DNA of 64,000 nt. Origin: Bacteroidales bacterium. GTDB taxonomy: Bacteria; Bacteroidota; Bacteroidia; Bacteroidales; UBA4417. The notes beneath the pieces were generated by a model that had not been told where the DNA came from, made no database searches, and saw only the letters and a list, made by a program, of their open reading frames with translations. Shown here in pieces: positions 35,793 through 44,885 of the stretch; the first letter of the stretch is position 1; each line of letters starts with the position of its first letter. Where the stretch lies: NCBI GenBank assembly GCA_016707785.1, contig JADJGZ010000005.1:124001-188000 (forward strand), written 5' to 3'. The translations under genes were made by a program, and so were the position numbers.

Positions 35793-37250
35793 ATGACAAA
35801 TAATGACCTTGAAGGAATGAAAGAATTGTATGAAGAAGTATGGGGAAACTGCCTAAAGGTAATCCGTGACAATCTGACTTATCAAAGTTTCAAGACCTGG
35901 TTCGCACCCATTAAGCCCATTAAGTTGGAGAATAATGTGCTAACAATTCAGGTCCCAAGTCAGTTTTTTTATGAATGGTTGGAAGAGCACTATATTACAT
36001 TACTAAAGAAAACAATCAGAAATGAATTGGGGCCATCAGGCAGATTGGAATATAGTATAGTAATGGATGGAGCGTATTCGAATGATCCATTCACAATTAA
36101 AGTACCAACAAGTAATAGAAAAGCCACAACAAATCCCTCGGTAGCAATGCCCATTGATCTGAATTCAGGTTCATCCAAGGAGATTCCAAATCCTTTCGTG
36201 ATTCCAGGACTTAAAAAGATCCAGGTGCATTCTCAATTGAATGAAGCCTATTCCTTTGACAATTTTGTTGAAGGGGATTGCAATCGTCTCGCCAGGTCAG
36301 CAGGATATGCTGTTGCCTGTAACCCCGGAAAAACAGCATTCAACCCATTATTCATTTATAGTTCAGTTGGTTTAGGCAAGACTCACCTCGCACATGCCAT
36401 TGGTTTGCAGGTCAAGAATAATTTTCCGGAAAAAACCGTCTTATATGTAGCGGCTGAGCAATTCCTTCAGCAGTTCATTGACTCAGTCAGGAATAATAAC
36501 CAGAATGACTTTGTTCATTTCTACCAGATGATGGATGTCCTGATAATTGACGATATCCAATTTATATCAGGTAAAGAAAAGACCCAGGATGTGTTTTTCC
36601 ATATTTTCAACCATCTTCATCAAAAAGGAAAACAACTGGTTATTACGAGTGATAAATCCCCTGTTGAGCTTAAAGGGGTTGAGCCAAGACTTCTTTCGAG
36701 ATTTAAATGGGGATTGGCTGCTGATTTGCAGGTACCTGATCTCGAAACCAGGATAGCAATTCTCAGAAAAAGAATTTATAAGGATGGGATTGAAATGCCG
36801 GATGAGGTCATCGAATACCTGGCCTACTGCATTACTACCAATGTCAGAGAACTTGAAGGTGCACTGATTTCTCTAATGGCCCAGTCCTCACTGAATAAAA
36901 AAGCCATTACTCTCGAACTTGCCCGTCAAATGATTGACAAGTTTGTAAAGAATACTACCCGGGAAATCTCAATTGACTTTATCCAGAAAATTGTATGTGA
37001 CTACTTTAGTATACAGGTAGATGCCTTGAATTCTAAAACCCGGAAGCGTGATATTGTTCAGGCCAGGCAGTTGTCGATGTATTTTTCAAAAAAACATACC
37101 AAAGCTTCACTAGCTACTATAGGATTGCATTGTGGTAATAAGGATCATGCTACTGTTCTTCATGCCTGTAGAACCGTGTCCAATCTTATTGAAACCGATA
37201 AACAATTCCGCTTGTATGTGGAAGAACTTGAAAAAAGAATAAAGTTCTGA
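35793..37250 (+). CDS. dnaA: Chromosomal replication initiator protein DnaA
   Basis: DnaA binds DnaA boxes at oriC, melts the origin and loads the helicase. The 485 residues show all domains: domain I (about 8-85, WGNCLKVIRDNLTYQSFKTWF), a variable linker to about 145, the AAA+ domain III with Walker A GLGKTHLAHAIG (about 190-200), Walker B VLIIDDIQF and the arginine-finger region, then DNA-binding domain IV (about 375-485, ARQLSMYFSKKHTKASLATIG and GNKDHATVLHACR). A consensus promoter and a terminator frame it as a single-gene transcript. I see no cluster of DnaA boxes beside it, so the window need not hold the origin. Confidence 0.97.
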   Translation: MTNNDLEGMKELYEEVWGNCLKVIRDNLTYQSFKTWFAPIKPIKLENNVLTIQVPSQFFYEWLEEHYITLLKKTIRNELGPSGRLEYSIVMDGAYSNDPFTIKVPTSNRKATTNPSVAMPIDLNSGSSKEIPNPFVIPGLKKIQVHSQLNEAYSFDNFVEGDCNRLARSAGYAVACNPGKTAFNPLFIYSSVGLGKTHLAHAIGLQVKNNFPEKTVLYVAAEQFLQQFIDSVRNNNQNDFVHFYQMMDVLIIDDIQFISGKEKTQDVFFHIFNHLHQKGKQLVITSDKSPVELKGVEPRLLSRFKWGLAADLQVPDLETRIAILRKRIYKDGIEMPDEVIEYLAYCITTNVRELEGALISLMAQSSLNKKAITLELARQMIDKFVKNTTREISIDFIQKIVCDYFSIQVDALNSKTRKRDIVQARQLSMYFSKKHTKASLATIGLHCGNKDHATVLHACRTVSNLIETDKQFRLYVEELEKRIKF

Positions 37251-37273
37251 TCTTTACGATCTTTTGAATTGAT

Positions 37274-37297
37274 GGCCGGTTTTTCCGGCCTTTTTTA
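37274..37297 (+). terminator. Rho-independent terminator of dnaA
   Basis: A stem GGCCGG/CCGGCC with a five-T loop (37274-37290), followed directly by TTTTTTATT. It lies 24 bases past the dnaA stop and is the clearest intrinsic terminator in the window. Confidence 0.9.
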
Positions 37298-37352
37298 TTA
37301 ATGCTTCGCCTCTATCACATGATATTTAAAGACAGTTCCAGAGGAATATTCA

Positions 37353-37360
37353 TAAATTTG
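37353..37360 (+). promoter_or_regulatory. -7 box for the hybrid histidine kinase
   Basis: TAAATTTG matches TAnnTTTG, 55 bases before the ATG at 37415. Confidence 0.4.
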
Positions 37361-37414
37361 TTGCATTCCATGAATTCTTCAGGATAAATAATCATCTTAT
37401 TGGTCAGAAAGCAT

Positions 37415-39595
37415 ATGAAAAGTGAGAATCCAAGTCAGAAGTATACGGGTAGAATAGTCCGGCTACTTTTTTTCAGTAAAGTGCTATTGATCTCTTCCAC
37501 ATTATTACTTACTCTTTTTGTTGGTTATAGAAGCTCCCATTCATTACTTCAGTCTATACAGTTATTATCCCAGCCTGATCCCAATCTCAGCTACCTGCAG
37601 CAGGGTATAACCAGTCTCTACAAAGCCGATAATAATTTCAGATTATTTATTGTTACATCAGACAAGTCCTTTTTACAAGCATATACAAAAGACTTAAACT
37701 ATATCAACAAAGTAATCGATAGTCTCCAGGTAGAAGGGAAAAAACAATACTCTTCAACTATTTCTTCCTCTATTCTAAATAAGCAGAAGTTGTCTTCCAA
37801 ATATTTGGAACTGAAAGCCGTAACAGATTCCCTGCTTGCTTTGACCCTGACCTTTGATGATGGCTCTTTTTCCACTTTCCAACTCCCTGAATATGGCATT
37901 AAACGGTATTCATATATTAGGAATAGTTTTTCCAGTGACACCCTTCTTGAAATGCAGTCAAAAAATGAAAAAAAAGGCTTTTTCAAGAAGGTGAAAAGCC
38001 TTTTCAAAGATGACTCGACAGAAGGCACTTCAAAAACTGTGATCAGCAAAAGTGAGTCACAGTCTGATAACACCACAGAGCAAACTGTTTCAGCCGGGGA
38101 GTATAAATTATTAAAAGACATTCATTCTTTTTATTTGAAAAACCTGATGCTCTACAGCAGTGGTAATAAAAGGCTTAATGAGCGAGAGGCTGAATTAGTT
38201 GCAATTAATTCCGGATTGATATCTTCACTTGAACAATTGCTTATTGCTACCAGGGAAGAACAAAATCTGAATACAGAATTAATCATGAAACAAGCATCAG
38301 AAGAAGCACATCAGTCATTCAGCAGGTTAGTTGGTGTAGCAGCTGTTATCTTTTTACTGGCAATTATCTTATTCTTTATTATACTGAATAACCTTAATCG
38401 GATCACAGAGTTCTCAAAAGGATTGGAACGATCCAGGATGAGAGCAGAGCGGCTTGCAGAGCAGAAGAGCTTTTTTCTTACGAGTATGAGCCATGAGATA
38501 AGGGCACCATTGAATAACATCATTGGTTTTACTGAACAGCTGAGCTCTGAGAAACTTTCAGAAGAACAGGCATTATCGTTGGAAGGAATTTCAACATCTT
38601 CAGATATGCTTCTGGATACAGTAAACCAGATCCTTGACTTTTCGACCCTTGAATCAGGTAAAATGAGGTTTACAACCCGGAATTTCAATCCATCTAAAGT
38701 AATAGATGAGGTTATTTCTGCTAATACCCTGAGAGCCAGAAAAAAGAGAATTGTGATTAAAAAACATTTTAACAATTCCGGCATCCTGGAAATTATTGGA
38801 GATGAATTCAGATTAAAACAAACCATTTCTAACCTGGTGGATAATGCCATCAAATATTCAGATCATGGTGAAATAACCATTTCGGGGTCACTTGATTCTA
38901 AAAAAGAAAAAAACTGCCTTTTGAAACTAGAGGTTTCTGATCAAGGCATAGGGATACCTAATGATCAACTGGAGAATGTCTTCATTGAGTTCACCCGCAT
39001 TGATGACAAAGGTTTACGTCCATGGCAATCTGGCACAGGCTTAGGATTGCCCATATGCAAGAGAATCATAGAACAGCAGAATGGAACGATTGAGGTTAAA
39101 AGTCAGGTGGGGAAAGGAACCATTTTCTCTTTTGAAATTCCCTATTCTCAAATATCACAATCAGATGATGCGGTATTGAAGGTTGAAACAGTTGAAAACT
39201 GGGAAACACTTGCAGGGAAACATATTCTTATGGCGGAAGATGATGAGTTTAGCCGCTTACTTGTTGAGAAGATATGCATGAAACAGAATATTATTCTCAC
39301 AACGGCAAGTGATGGAATAATAGCTTTCAAACTTTTCAATGAAGGAAACTTTGACCTGGTGCTCACTGATATCAATATGCCCGGAATGAATGGCTTTGAA
39401 TTTGTAACGAAAGTGAGGCAAATCAAGGATATAGCTAAATCAACCTTGCCTGTTTATGCAGTTACAGCCAATGTAATGGAAGAAGAATTGAAACAGATAG
39501 TACAATCCGGCATGGATGGTTATATTCTTAAACCATTCAGGGAAAAGGAATTATTAAAAACAATTCTGAATGCTTTTCAGAATGTCAAAAAGTAA
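37415..39595 (+). CDS. Membrane hybrid histidine kinase with receiver domain
   Basis: 726 residues from ATG 37415 (a TTG at 37400 adds five). Order: membrane helix 1 (about 18-38), an extracytoplasmic sensor region of about 265 residues, membrane helix 2 (about 307-328), HisKA with SHEIRAPLNNIIGFTEQL (phospho-His near 360), HATPase with VDNAIKYSDHGE (N box) and GTGLGLPICKRI (G box), and a C-terminal receiver with EDDEFSRLL and LTDINMPGMNGFE (phospho-Asp near 650). No response regulator with a DNA-binding domain is encoded next to it. The sensor region contains an odd Lys-rich, Ser/Thr-rich stretch (about 185-225, FFKKVKSLFKDDS). The ligand is unknown. It may share a transcript with the phosphatase gene 45 bases downstream. 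Confidence 0.9.
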   Translation: MKSENPSQKYTGRIVRLLFFSKVLLISSTLLLTLFVGYRSSHSLLQSIQLLSQPDPNLSYLQQGITSLYKADNNFRLFIVTSDKSFLQAYTKDLNYINKVIDSLQVEGKKQYSSTISSSILNKQKLSSKYLELKAVTDSLLALTLTFDDGSFSTFQLPEYGIKRYSYIRNSFSSDTLLEMQSKNEKKGFFKKVKSLFKDDSTEGTSKTVISKSESQSDNTTEQTVSAGEYKLLKDIHSFYLKNLMLYSSGNKRLNEREAELVAINSGLISSLEQLLIATREEQNLNTELIMKQASEEAHQSFSRLVGVAAVIFLLAIILFFIILNNLNRITEFSKGLERSRMRAERLAEQKSFFLTSMSHEIRAPLNNIIGFTEQLSSEKLSEEQALSLEGISTSSDMLLDTVNQILDFSTLESGKMRFTTRNFNPSKVIDEVISANTLRARKKRIVIKKHFNNSGILEIIGDEFRLKQTISNLVDNAIKYSDHGEITISGSLDSKKEKNCLLKLEVSDQGIGIPNDQLENVFIEFTRIDDKGLRPWQSGTGLGLPICKRIIEQQNGTIEVKSQVGKGTIFSFEIPYSQISQSDDAVLKVETVENWETLAGKHILMAEDDEFSRLLVEKICMKQNIILTTASDGIIAFKLFNEGNFDLVLTDINMPGMNGFEFVTKVRQIKDIAKSTLPVYAVTANVMEEELKQIVQSGMDGYILKPFREKELLKTILNAFQNVKK

Positions 39596-39640
39596 GAGGC
39601 CTGTTATAATTATCTTTTGAATCAATAAACCAGTATTACG

Positions 39641-40105
39641 ATGAAAATTTTGATGGTTTGTCTGGGGAACATTTGTCGATCGCCGATGGCAGAAGGGATC
39701 ATGCGTGAGAAAATCACTAAATACAATTTGAAAGCCAAAGTTGATTCAGCGGGATTTGAATCCTTTCACCTGAATGATACGCCTGATTACAGAGCTATTA
39801 AGGTGATGAGCCAGCATGGAATCGATATTTCCAGGCATCGGATGAGACTATTTCAAGAAAATGATTTTCAAGAATTTGATCGCATTTATGTAATGGATCA
39901 ATATAACTTTCAGGATGTACTTTCTGTATCCAAAAGCAAAGAAGATTCCGACAAGGTAGACCTCATTCTGAATGTTCTGGAACCCGGCAAAAACAGGATT
40001 GTTCCCGACCCCTATTACGGTGGAGTATCAGGTTTTGAGAAAGTATATGATTTACTGGATCAGGCAACAGAACAAATTGCCCTTGAAATAAAGAACACTA
40101 AATAA
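39641..40105 (+). CDS. Low-molecular-weight protein tyrosine phosphatase
   Basis: 154 residues with the catalytic P-loop CLGNICRSPMAEGI (about 7-20, CX5R) and the general-acid loop VPDPYYGG (about 123-130). Such enzymes dephosphorylate tyrosine kinases of exopolysaccharide systems or small substrates; no BY-kinase gene is in the window, so the partner is unknown. It lies just upstream of a threonine dehydratase gene (gap 7 bases), which suggests co-transcription. Confidence 0.93.
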   Translation: MKILMVCLGNICRSPMAEGIMREKITKYNLKAKVDSAGFESFHLNDTPDYRAIKVMSQHGIDISRHRMRLFQENDFQEFDRIYVMDQYNFQDVLSVSKSKEDSDKVDLILNVLEPGKNRIVPDPYYGGVSGFEKVYDLLDQATEQIALEIKNTK

Positions 40106-40112
40106 AAGTTTC

Positions 40113-41060
40113 ATGACAGAACTCATAGAAAAGGAAGACATTCTGGAGGCCGGTAAGCGTATCAGGAATTACATTCATCGTACACCTGTATTGAGTTCTG
40201 CTTCTATTAATGAGATAACCGGTGCAAAAATCTTCTTTAAATGTGAGAATCTGCAGAAAGCAGGAGCCTTTAAAATGCGTGGTGCATCCAATGCATTAAT
40301 GTTACTTAATGAGCAGATTCGATTAAAAGGAGTAGCTACACATTCTTCCGGAAATCACGCGGCAGCTTTAGCTCTTGCTGCAAAGAACCTAGGCATAAAA
40401 GCCTATGTTGTAATGCCTTCCAATTCTTCAAGAGTCAAAATAGCAGCTGTTGAGTCCTATGGCGGTAATATCACTTTTTGTGAACCAACGCTTGAGGCAA
40501 GGGAATCAACATTGAAGCTTTTACTGGCAAAATTGGGGGCTACCGAAATCCATCCCTACAATAACCTGAATATCATTGCCGGCCAAGCTACAGCAGCAAA
40601 AGAGCTCATTGAAGATTACCCAAATCTTGATATTATCATTGCTCCAGTTGGAGGTGGGGGTTTACTGAGTGGAACTGCACTGGCAACTCACAATTTTTCA
40701 CCCGCAACCATCGTAATTGGTGCAGAACCAGAAGGAGCCAAAGATGCTTTTCTTTCCTTTCAACAAAATAAAATAATTCCTTCCATCGATCCGGATACGA
40801 TTGCTGACGGACTCAGAACATCTTTAGGTTCTTATACATTTCCACTGATCAGGAAGTATGTCAGTGAAATTCAATTGGCTTCAGATCAAGAGATAGTTGA
40901 AGCAATGAGATTGATTTGGGAAAGAATGAAAATACTCATAGAGCCTTCTTCAGCAGTACCATTAGCCATTATATTAAAAAACAAGGAGTTCTATGCGGGT
41001 AAAAGTGTCGGCATTATTCTTTCGGGAGGAAATGTTGAACTTACGAAACTCCCATTTTAA
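40113..41060 (+). CDS. PLP-dependent threonine/serine dehydratase
   Basis: 315 residues of fold-type II PLP enzymes. FKCENLQKAGAFKMRGASNAL (about 42-62) holds the PLP lysine, SSGNHAAALALAAKNLG (about 79-95) the phosphate-binding Asn loop, and APVGGGGLLSG (about 176-186) the glycine loop. It lacks the regulatory ACT domains of biosynthetic IlvA, so it is the short catabolic or racemase-like type that deaminates threonine or serine to an oxo acid and ammonia. Serine racemase activity is possible. It starts 7 bases after the phosphatase gene and ends 11 bases before the RsmI-like gene, so the three form one operon. Confidence 0.9.
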   Translation: MTELIEKEDILEAGKRIRNYIHRTPVLSSASINEITGAKIFFKCENLQKAGAFKMRGASNALMLLNEQIRLKGVATHSSGNHAAALALAAKNLGIKAYVVMPSNSSRVKIAAVESYGGNITFCEPTLEARESTLKLLLAKLGATEIHPYNNLNIIAGQATAAKELIEDYPNLDIIIAPVGGGGLLSGTALATHNFSPATIVIGAEPEGAKDAFLSFQQNKIIPSIDPDTIADGLRTSLGSYTFPLIRKYVSEIQLASDQEIVEAMRLIWERMKILIEPSSAVPLAIILKNKEFYAGKSVGIILSGGNVELTKLPF

Positions 41061-41071
41061 CAATTTTTTCT

Positions 41072-41779
41072 ATGGAAAGAGGCAAACTATATCTCATCCC
41101 AACACCTTTGGGTGAGACCAGTCATAATGGTTGGATTGATGCTCAATTCACTGCGCTTATTAATAGTATAGGTATCTATATCGTTGAAGAAATCCGAACA
41201 GCCAGGCGATTTCTGAAGAAAGCAGGATTCCAGGGCTCGATTGACGAACTTGTATTTAAAGAGTTAAATGAACATACCCAGGCTTCAGAGATTAATGGAT
41301 ACCTGAATGAAACGTTGAAAGGAGCAGATATAGGCCTTTTGAGCGAAGCGGGGGTACCATGTATTGCTGATCCCGGCAATCTTGTAGTTATGCAGGCCCA
41401 TAAACTTGGCACAAAAGTTATACCTCTCATAGGCCCTTCCTCAATCACCATGGCATTAATGGCTTCCGGACTGAATGGACAACAATTTTCCTTCCATGGG
41501 TATTTGCCGATAAAACCACATGATCGTATTTCGGCAATACGGAAGCTGGAAAAAGAAAGTTTTAACGGACACCGGGCCCAGGTTTTTATTGAGACACCTT
41601 ATAGAAATAACTCAATGTTTGAGAGCCTTACAAAAAACTGCCTTCCTGATACTTACCTGTGTATTGCAACAGATATTAACCAGGAAGGAGAATTCATCAG
41701 AACACTTACAATCAGGGAATGGAAACTCAATCCTCCTGATATTCAAAAGCGTCCTACAGTATATATTATAAGTGCCTGA
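41072..41779 (+). CDS. RsmI-like tetrapyrrole-methylase-fold SAM methyltransferase
   Basis: 235 residues resembling the tetrapyrrole methylase fold of RsmI: KLYLIPTPLGE at the N-terminus, ARRFLKKAGF (about 49-58), GLLSEAGVPCIADPGNLVVMQAHKLG (about 88-113, SAM-binding region) and IGPSSITMALMASGLNGQQFSFHGYLP (about 119-145). Bacteroidota often carry this as a second copy beside true RsmI, which 2'-O-methylates C1402 of 16S rRNA; whether this copy keeps that activity is not known. It ends in a palindrome that may act as a terminator. Confidence 0.85.
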   Translation: MERGKLYLIPTPLGETSHNGWIDAQFTALINSIGIYIVEEIRTARRFLKKAGFQGSIDELVFKELNEHTQASEINGYLNETLKGADIGLLSEAGVPCIADPGNLVVMQAHKLGTKVIPLIGPSSITMALMASGLNGQQFSFHGYLPIKPHDRISAIRKLEKESFNGHRAQVFIETPYRNNSMFESLTKNCLPDTYLCIATDINQEGEFIRTLTIREWKLNPPDIQKRPTVYIISA

Positions 41780-41800
41780 GCTCAGGCTACAAGTATTTTT
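41774..41800 (+). terminator. Possible terminator between the RsmI-like gene and slyD
   Basis: A perfect palindrome GCCTGAGCTCAGGC (41774-41787) that can fold as a five-base-pair stem. It contains the RsmI-like stop codon and is followed after eight bases by a run of T. It is short, so confidence is moderate. Confidence 0.45.
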
Positions 41801-41805
41801 TTATA

Positions 41806-42315
41806 TCAATGCTGATGTCCACCTTCACCATGAACGTGGCCATGATTCAGTTCATCGGCAGAAGCTTCACGAACATTGAGGATTTTACCTGAAAAGTGAA
41901 GATTTTTTCCAGCCATGGGGTGATTAAAATCCATTTTTACTACTTCGTCGCTCACATTAACTACCTTGCCCTGAAGCATATTTCCATGGTTATCGCGCAT
42001 AGGGATTAAATTCCCAACGGTAAGCATTTCATGATCCATTTCACCATCAATCATGAAAATTGACTTTTCAAGGTCAATGATTGCATCAGCTTCAAATTCA
42101 CCGTATGCATCAGCACTTAAAAGTGTAAATTCAAAAGAATCACCCGCTGAAAGTGTATTCAGGTATTCTTCAAATTTGGGAATCATTTGTCCAATTCCGT
42201 AGATAAATACAAGAGGTTCAGTTTCTTTCGCGATTTCAATGACTGCACCTTCTGCATTGTCCTGTTTAAGGATATAACTCAGCGAAACTACAGTCTGATT
42301 TTTAATTTGCGTCAT
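41806..42315 (-). CDS. slyD: SlyD-type FKBP peptidyl-prolyl isomerase
   Basis: 169 residues from ATG 42315; a longer start at 42366 gives an implausible N-terminus. The FKBP part (VSLSYILKQD, FIYGIGQMIPKFEEYLNTLSAGD) is interrupted by the insert-in-flap domain (about 70-125, typical of SlyD), and the tail is His-rich (HGHVHGEGGHQH), the nickel-binding feature of SlyD. It folds proline-containing chains and may store nickel for metalloenzymes. It lies 98 bases downstream of the PBP1A gene on the same strand. Confidence 0.92.
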   Translation of the reverse strand: MTQIKNQTVVSLSYILKQDNAEGAVIEIAKETEPLVFIYGIGQMIPKFEEYLNTLSAGDSFEFTLLSADAYGEFEADAIIDLEKSIFMIDGEMDHEMLTVGNLIPMRDNHGNMLQGKVVNVSDEVVKMDFNHPMAGKNLHFSGKILNVREASADELNHGHVHGEGGHQH

Positions 42316-42413
42316 TCTATTAGCATTTATTAGTAACAGGAACAATTCAAAATTGGGGTTGTTCACTTGCCCCTTGCGCCAGTCATTTCACCTGATTTTT
42401 ACTAATGAAGTCT

Positions 42414-44774
42414 TTACTCGATTATTAACGTATCATTTAGAATTTCAAGTGAATCTGCTTTAGGCAGTACTGTCTGGCATGAGTAGTTTTTATTGATTTT
42501 TATTGTAGGCTTATCAAATTTCCTCTGGTATTGTTTTAAAGCAGGGTCTTTCAACACTTTTTCCATAAATTTTCCATAAACCGGCAAAGCTGTTCTGAGT
42601 CCTTCACCGATATGAGAAGATTTAAAATGTATGGACCGGTCGTCATTTCCCACCCATGAGCCAGCTACCAAACCAGGGGTAACACCAATGAACCACCCAT
42701 CGGTATAATCTGAGGAAGTACCAGTTTTTCCTCCAAAATCTGTGTTGTACCTGAACAGATCATATTCATAAAGACCTTGAGTTGTTCCGCCGGGTTCTGT
42801 CAATCCTGATCGTAGCATTACACTCATAAGGAAAGCAGTTTCTTCCGAAAGCACTCTTTTCTTTTGGGATTCCAGGTCAAAGATGATCTTTCCATTCCGA
42901 TCCTCAATTCGGGTAACCAGTACTGGTTCATTGAGAAATCCATCATTAACAAAAGAGCAATAAGCATTCACAATTTCCAGCAGTGTAACATCACTGGAAC
43001 CCAGACAGATAGATGGTACAGAATCAAGTGGCGATCTGATTCCCATTAATTTGGCATATTGTATCACCTTTTGCCAACCGATCTTTTGTGTAAGTTGGAC
43101 CGCCACGGAGTTTACGCTCCTTGCAAAAGCATGTTTCAAGGTCATAGCGCCTGAATGGGTCCAATCCACATTATGCGGTTGCCACACTTTCTCCTCCCCT
43201 TTTTCCATATACTTAATAGAAACAGGTTGGTCAGTCATCTGGTCACAGGGGCCAAAGCCATCATCAATTGCGGCAGCATAAACAAACGCCTTGAAAAGTG
43301 AACCTGGTTGCCGGCGCGATTGGTTCACATGGTCATACTTAAAAAAGTTATAATTTATTCCACCTACCCAAGCTTTAATGTAGCCCGTTGTTGGTTCAAT
43401 AGCCACTAAACCATTCTGGAAAAATTTTTTATAATGTTTTAATGAATCCAATGTATTCAATACTGTGTCCCTCTCGCCATTCCAGGTAAAGACACGCATT
43501 TTATGCTCTTTATTGAGCACTGATAAAACGGTATCACTTTCAATGCCATACTTACTGATAAAACCTTTATATCCAGGCAGTTCAGAGGCAAGCTTCTCAA
43601 AATAGCCTTCTATTATAGCCCCATCATTGTCTTTCCATGGAACTACAACATTGCCGTTATTTGAATTGAAGAGTTGCTGAAGACGTTTCATATGTTCAGC
43701 CATAGCATCTTCGGCATGTTTTTGCATCCTGGAGTCAATGGTTGTATATATTTTGAGTCCTTCAGTCCAGATATCATGATCCGTTTCCTTGCTCCATTTC
43801 TGAAGTGACCTGACGACTGCATCCCTTAGATATGAAGCTTCACCAGTAATCTTACCCTTTCGCTTATACTTAATACCGAGGGGAGTTTGCATTAATGAAT
43901 CCCCTTTTGATTCTGACAGGTAATTATACTTCACCATTTGCCTGAGTACCTGATTTCGTCGATTTCTGGAATTATCGGGCCGGGATACAGGGCTATAAAA
44001 AGATGGTGCCTTAAGTAGCCCAATAAGTACTGCTGATTGCTGAGGCTGCAGTTGAATAGGTGCACATCCAAAAAAAGTAGATGCTGCTGAATTGATCCCG
44101 AAAGAATGACTCCCGAAATCGACTGTATTCAAATACATTGTAATTATATCTTCTTTCGAATAATTGAGTTCGATCTTCAGTGCATTGATCCATTCCTTTG
44201 TTTTACTAATCATGGTAGAAACGCCTGGTACATTCCCCAACAAACCTGTAGAATAATCTGCCCTGGTTTTAAACAGGTTCTTAACCAGCTGCTGGGTAAT
44301 GGTACTGCCTCCTCGTTTATCTCCTTGAAGGGTAGACCAAATGGCAGCAAATGTAGCCTTGACATCTACTCCATGATGCTGGTAAAACCTTACATCTTCG
44401 GTCGCAATAAGGGCATCGATAAGGTTTTTGGGCAGATCCTTATACTCTATAGGAGTTCTGTTCTCAATAAACAATGAGCCAATGAGTTTCCCATCTGCTG
44501 ACAACAATTCGGAGGTAAGATTGATCTCAGGATCCTTAATCTCCTTTATTCTAGGGGAATTCCCAAAAAGCCAAAGGAAATTTACATCAACAGCAAGAAT
44601 AATTATTAATAAGAAAGCCAGTGAATAAATAGAAAATAGCAACCCTTTCATCCAGAAAGGAGCCTCCCTGGGAATCCTAATCCAGGTTTTAATCAGATAC
44701 TTAAGTTTATAGAACCATCTTAGCATGAGTTCCATAAATCGGCCTGCAATATTTCTTTTTTTCGTATCAGTCAT
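42414..44774 (-). CDS. Penicillin-binding protein 1A
   Basis: A bifunctional peptidoglycan synthase of 786 residues. A cytoplasmic basic N-terminus and one membrane helix (about 43-66) come first. The GT51 glycosyltransferase domain shows IATEDVRFYQHHGVD (about 124-138, catalytic Glu) and RGGSTITQQLVKNLF (about 154-168). The transpeptidase domain has QPGSLFKAF (SxxK), SVNS and GGKTGTSSDYTDGWFIG (KTG). It polymerises glycan strands and cross-links them at the inner membrane. Its own promoter box is at 44810-44817, and SlyD is encoded just downstream. Confidence 0.95.
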   Translation of the reverse strand: MTDTKKRNIAGRFMELMLRWFYKLKYLIKTWIRIPREAPFWMKGLLFSIYSLAFLLIIILAVDVNFLWLFGNSPRIKEIKDPEINLTSELLSADGKLIGSLFIENRTPIEYKDLPKNLIDALIATEDVRFYQHHGVDVKATFAAIWSTLQGDKRGGSTITQQLVKNLFKTRADYSTGLLGNVPGVSTMISKTKEWINALKIELNYSKEDIITMYLNTVDFGSHSFGINSAASTFFGCAPIQLQPQQSAVLIGLLKAPSFYSPVSRPDNSRNRRNQVLRQMVKYNYLSESKGDSLMQTPLGIKYKRKGKITGEASYLRDAVVRSLQKWSKETDHDIWTEGLKIYTTIDSRMQKHAEDAMAEHMKRLQQLFNSNNGNVVVPWKDNDGAIIEGYFEKLASELPGYKGFISKYGIESDTVLSVLNKEHKMRVFTWNGERDTVLNTLDSLKHYKKFFQNGLVAIEPTTGYIKAWVGGINYNFFKYDHVNQSRRQPGSLFKAFVYAAAIDDGFGPCDQMTDQPVSIKYMEKGEEKVWQPHNVDWTHSGAMTLKHAFARSVNSVAVQLTQKIGWQKVIQYAKLMGIRSPLDSVPSICLGSSDVTLLEIVNAYCSFVNDGFLNEPVLVTRIEDRNGKIIFDLESQKKRVLSEETAFLMSVMLRSGLTEPGGTTQGLYEYDLFRYNTDFGGKTGTSSDYTDGWFIGVTPGLVAGSWVGNDDRSIHFKSSHIGEGLRTALPVYGKFMEKVLKDPALKQYQRKFDKPTIKINKNYSCQTVLPKADSLEILNDTLIIE

Positions 44775-44809
44775 GCGTTGGATTCACGAATTTTAGGCTC
44801 AGTTTCCTG

Positions 44810-44817
44810 CAAATATA
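44810..44817 (-). promoter_or_regulatory. -7 box for the PBP1A gene
   Basis: CAAATATA reads TATATTTG on the minus strand, 36 bases before the ATG at 44774. Confidence 0.5.
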
Positions 44818-44885
44818 CCATTTCCACGAAAAACAAAGGAGGTAATGAATCGGAGATTTTAACCTTTCTAATAATAAGCTGAATT

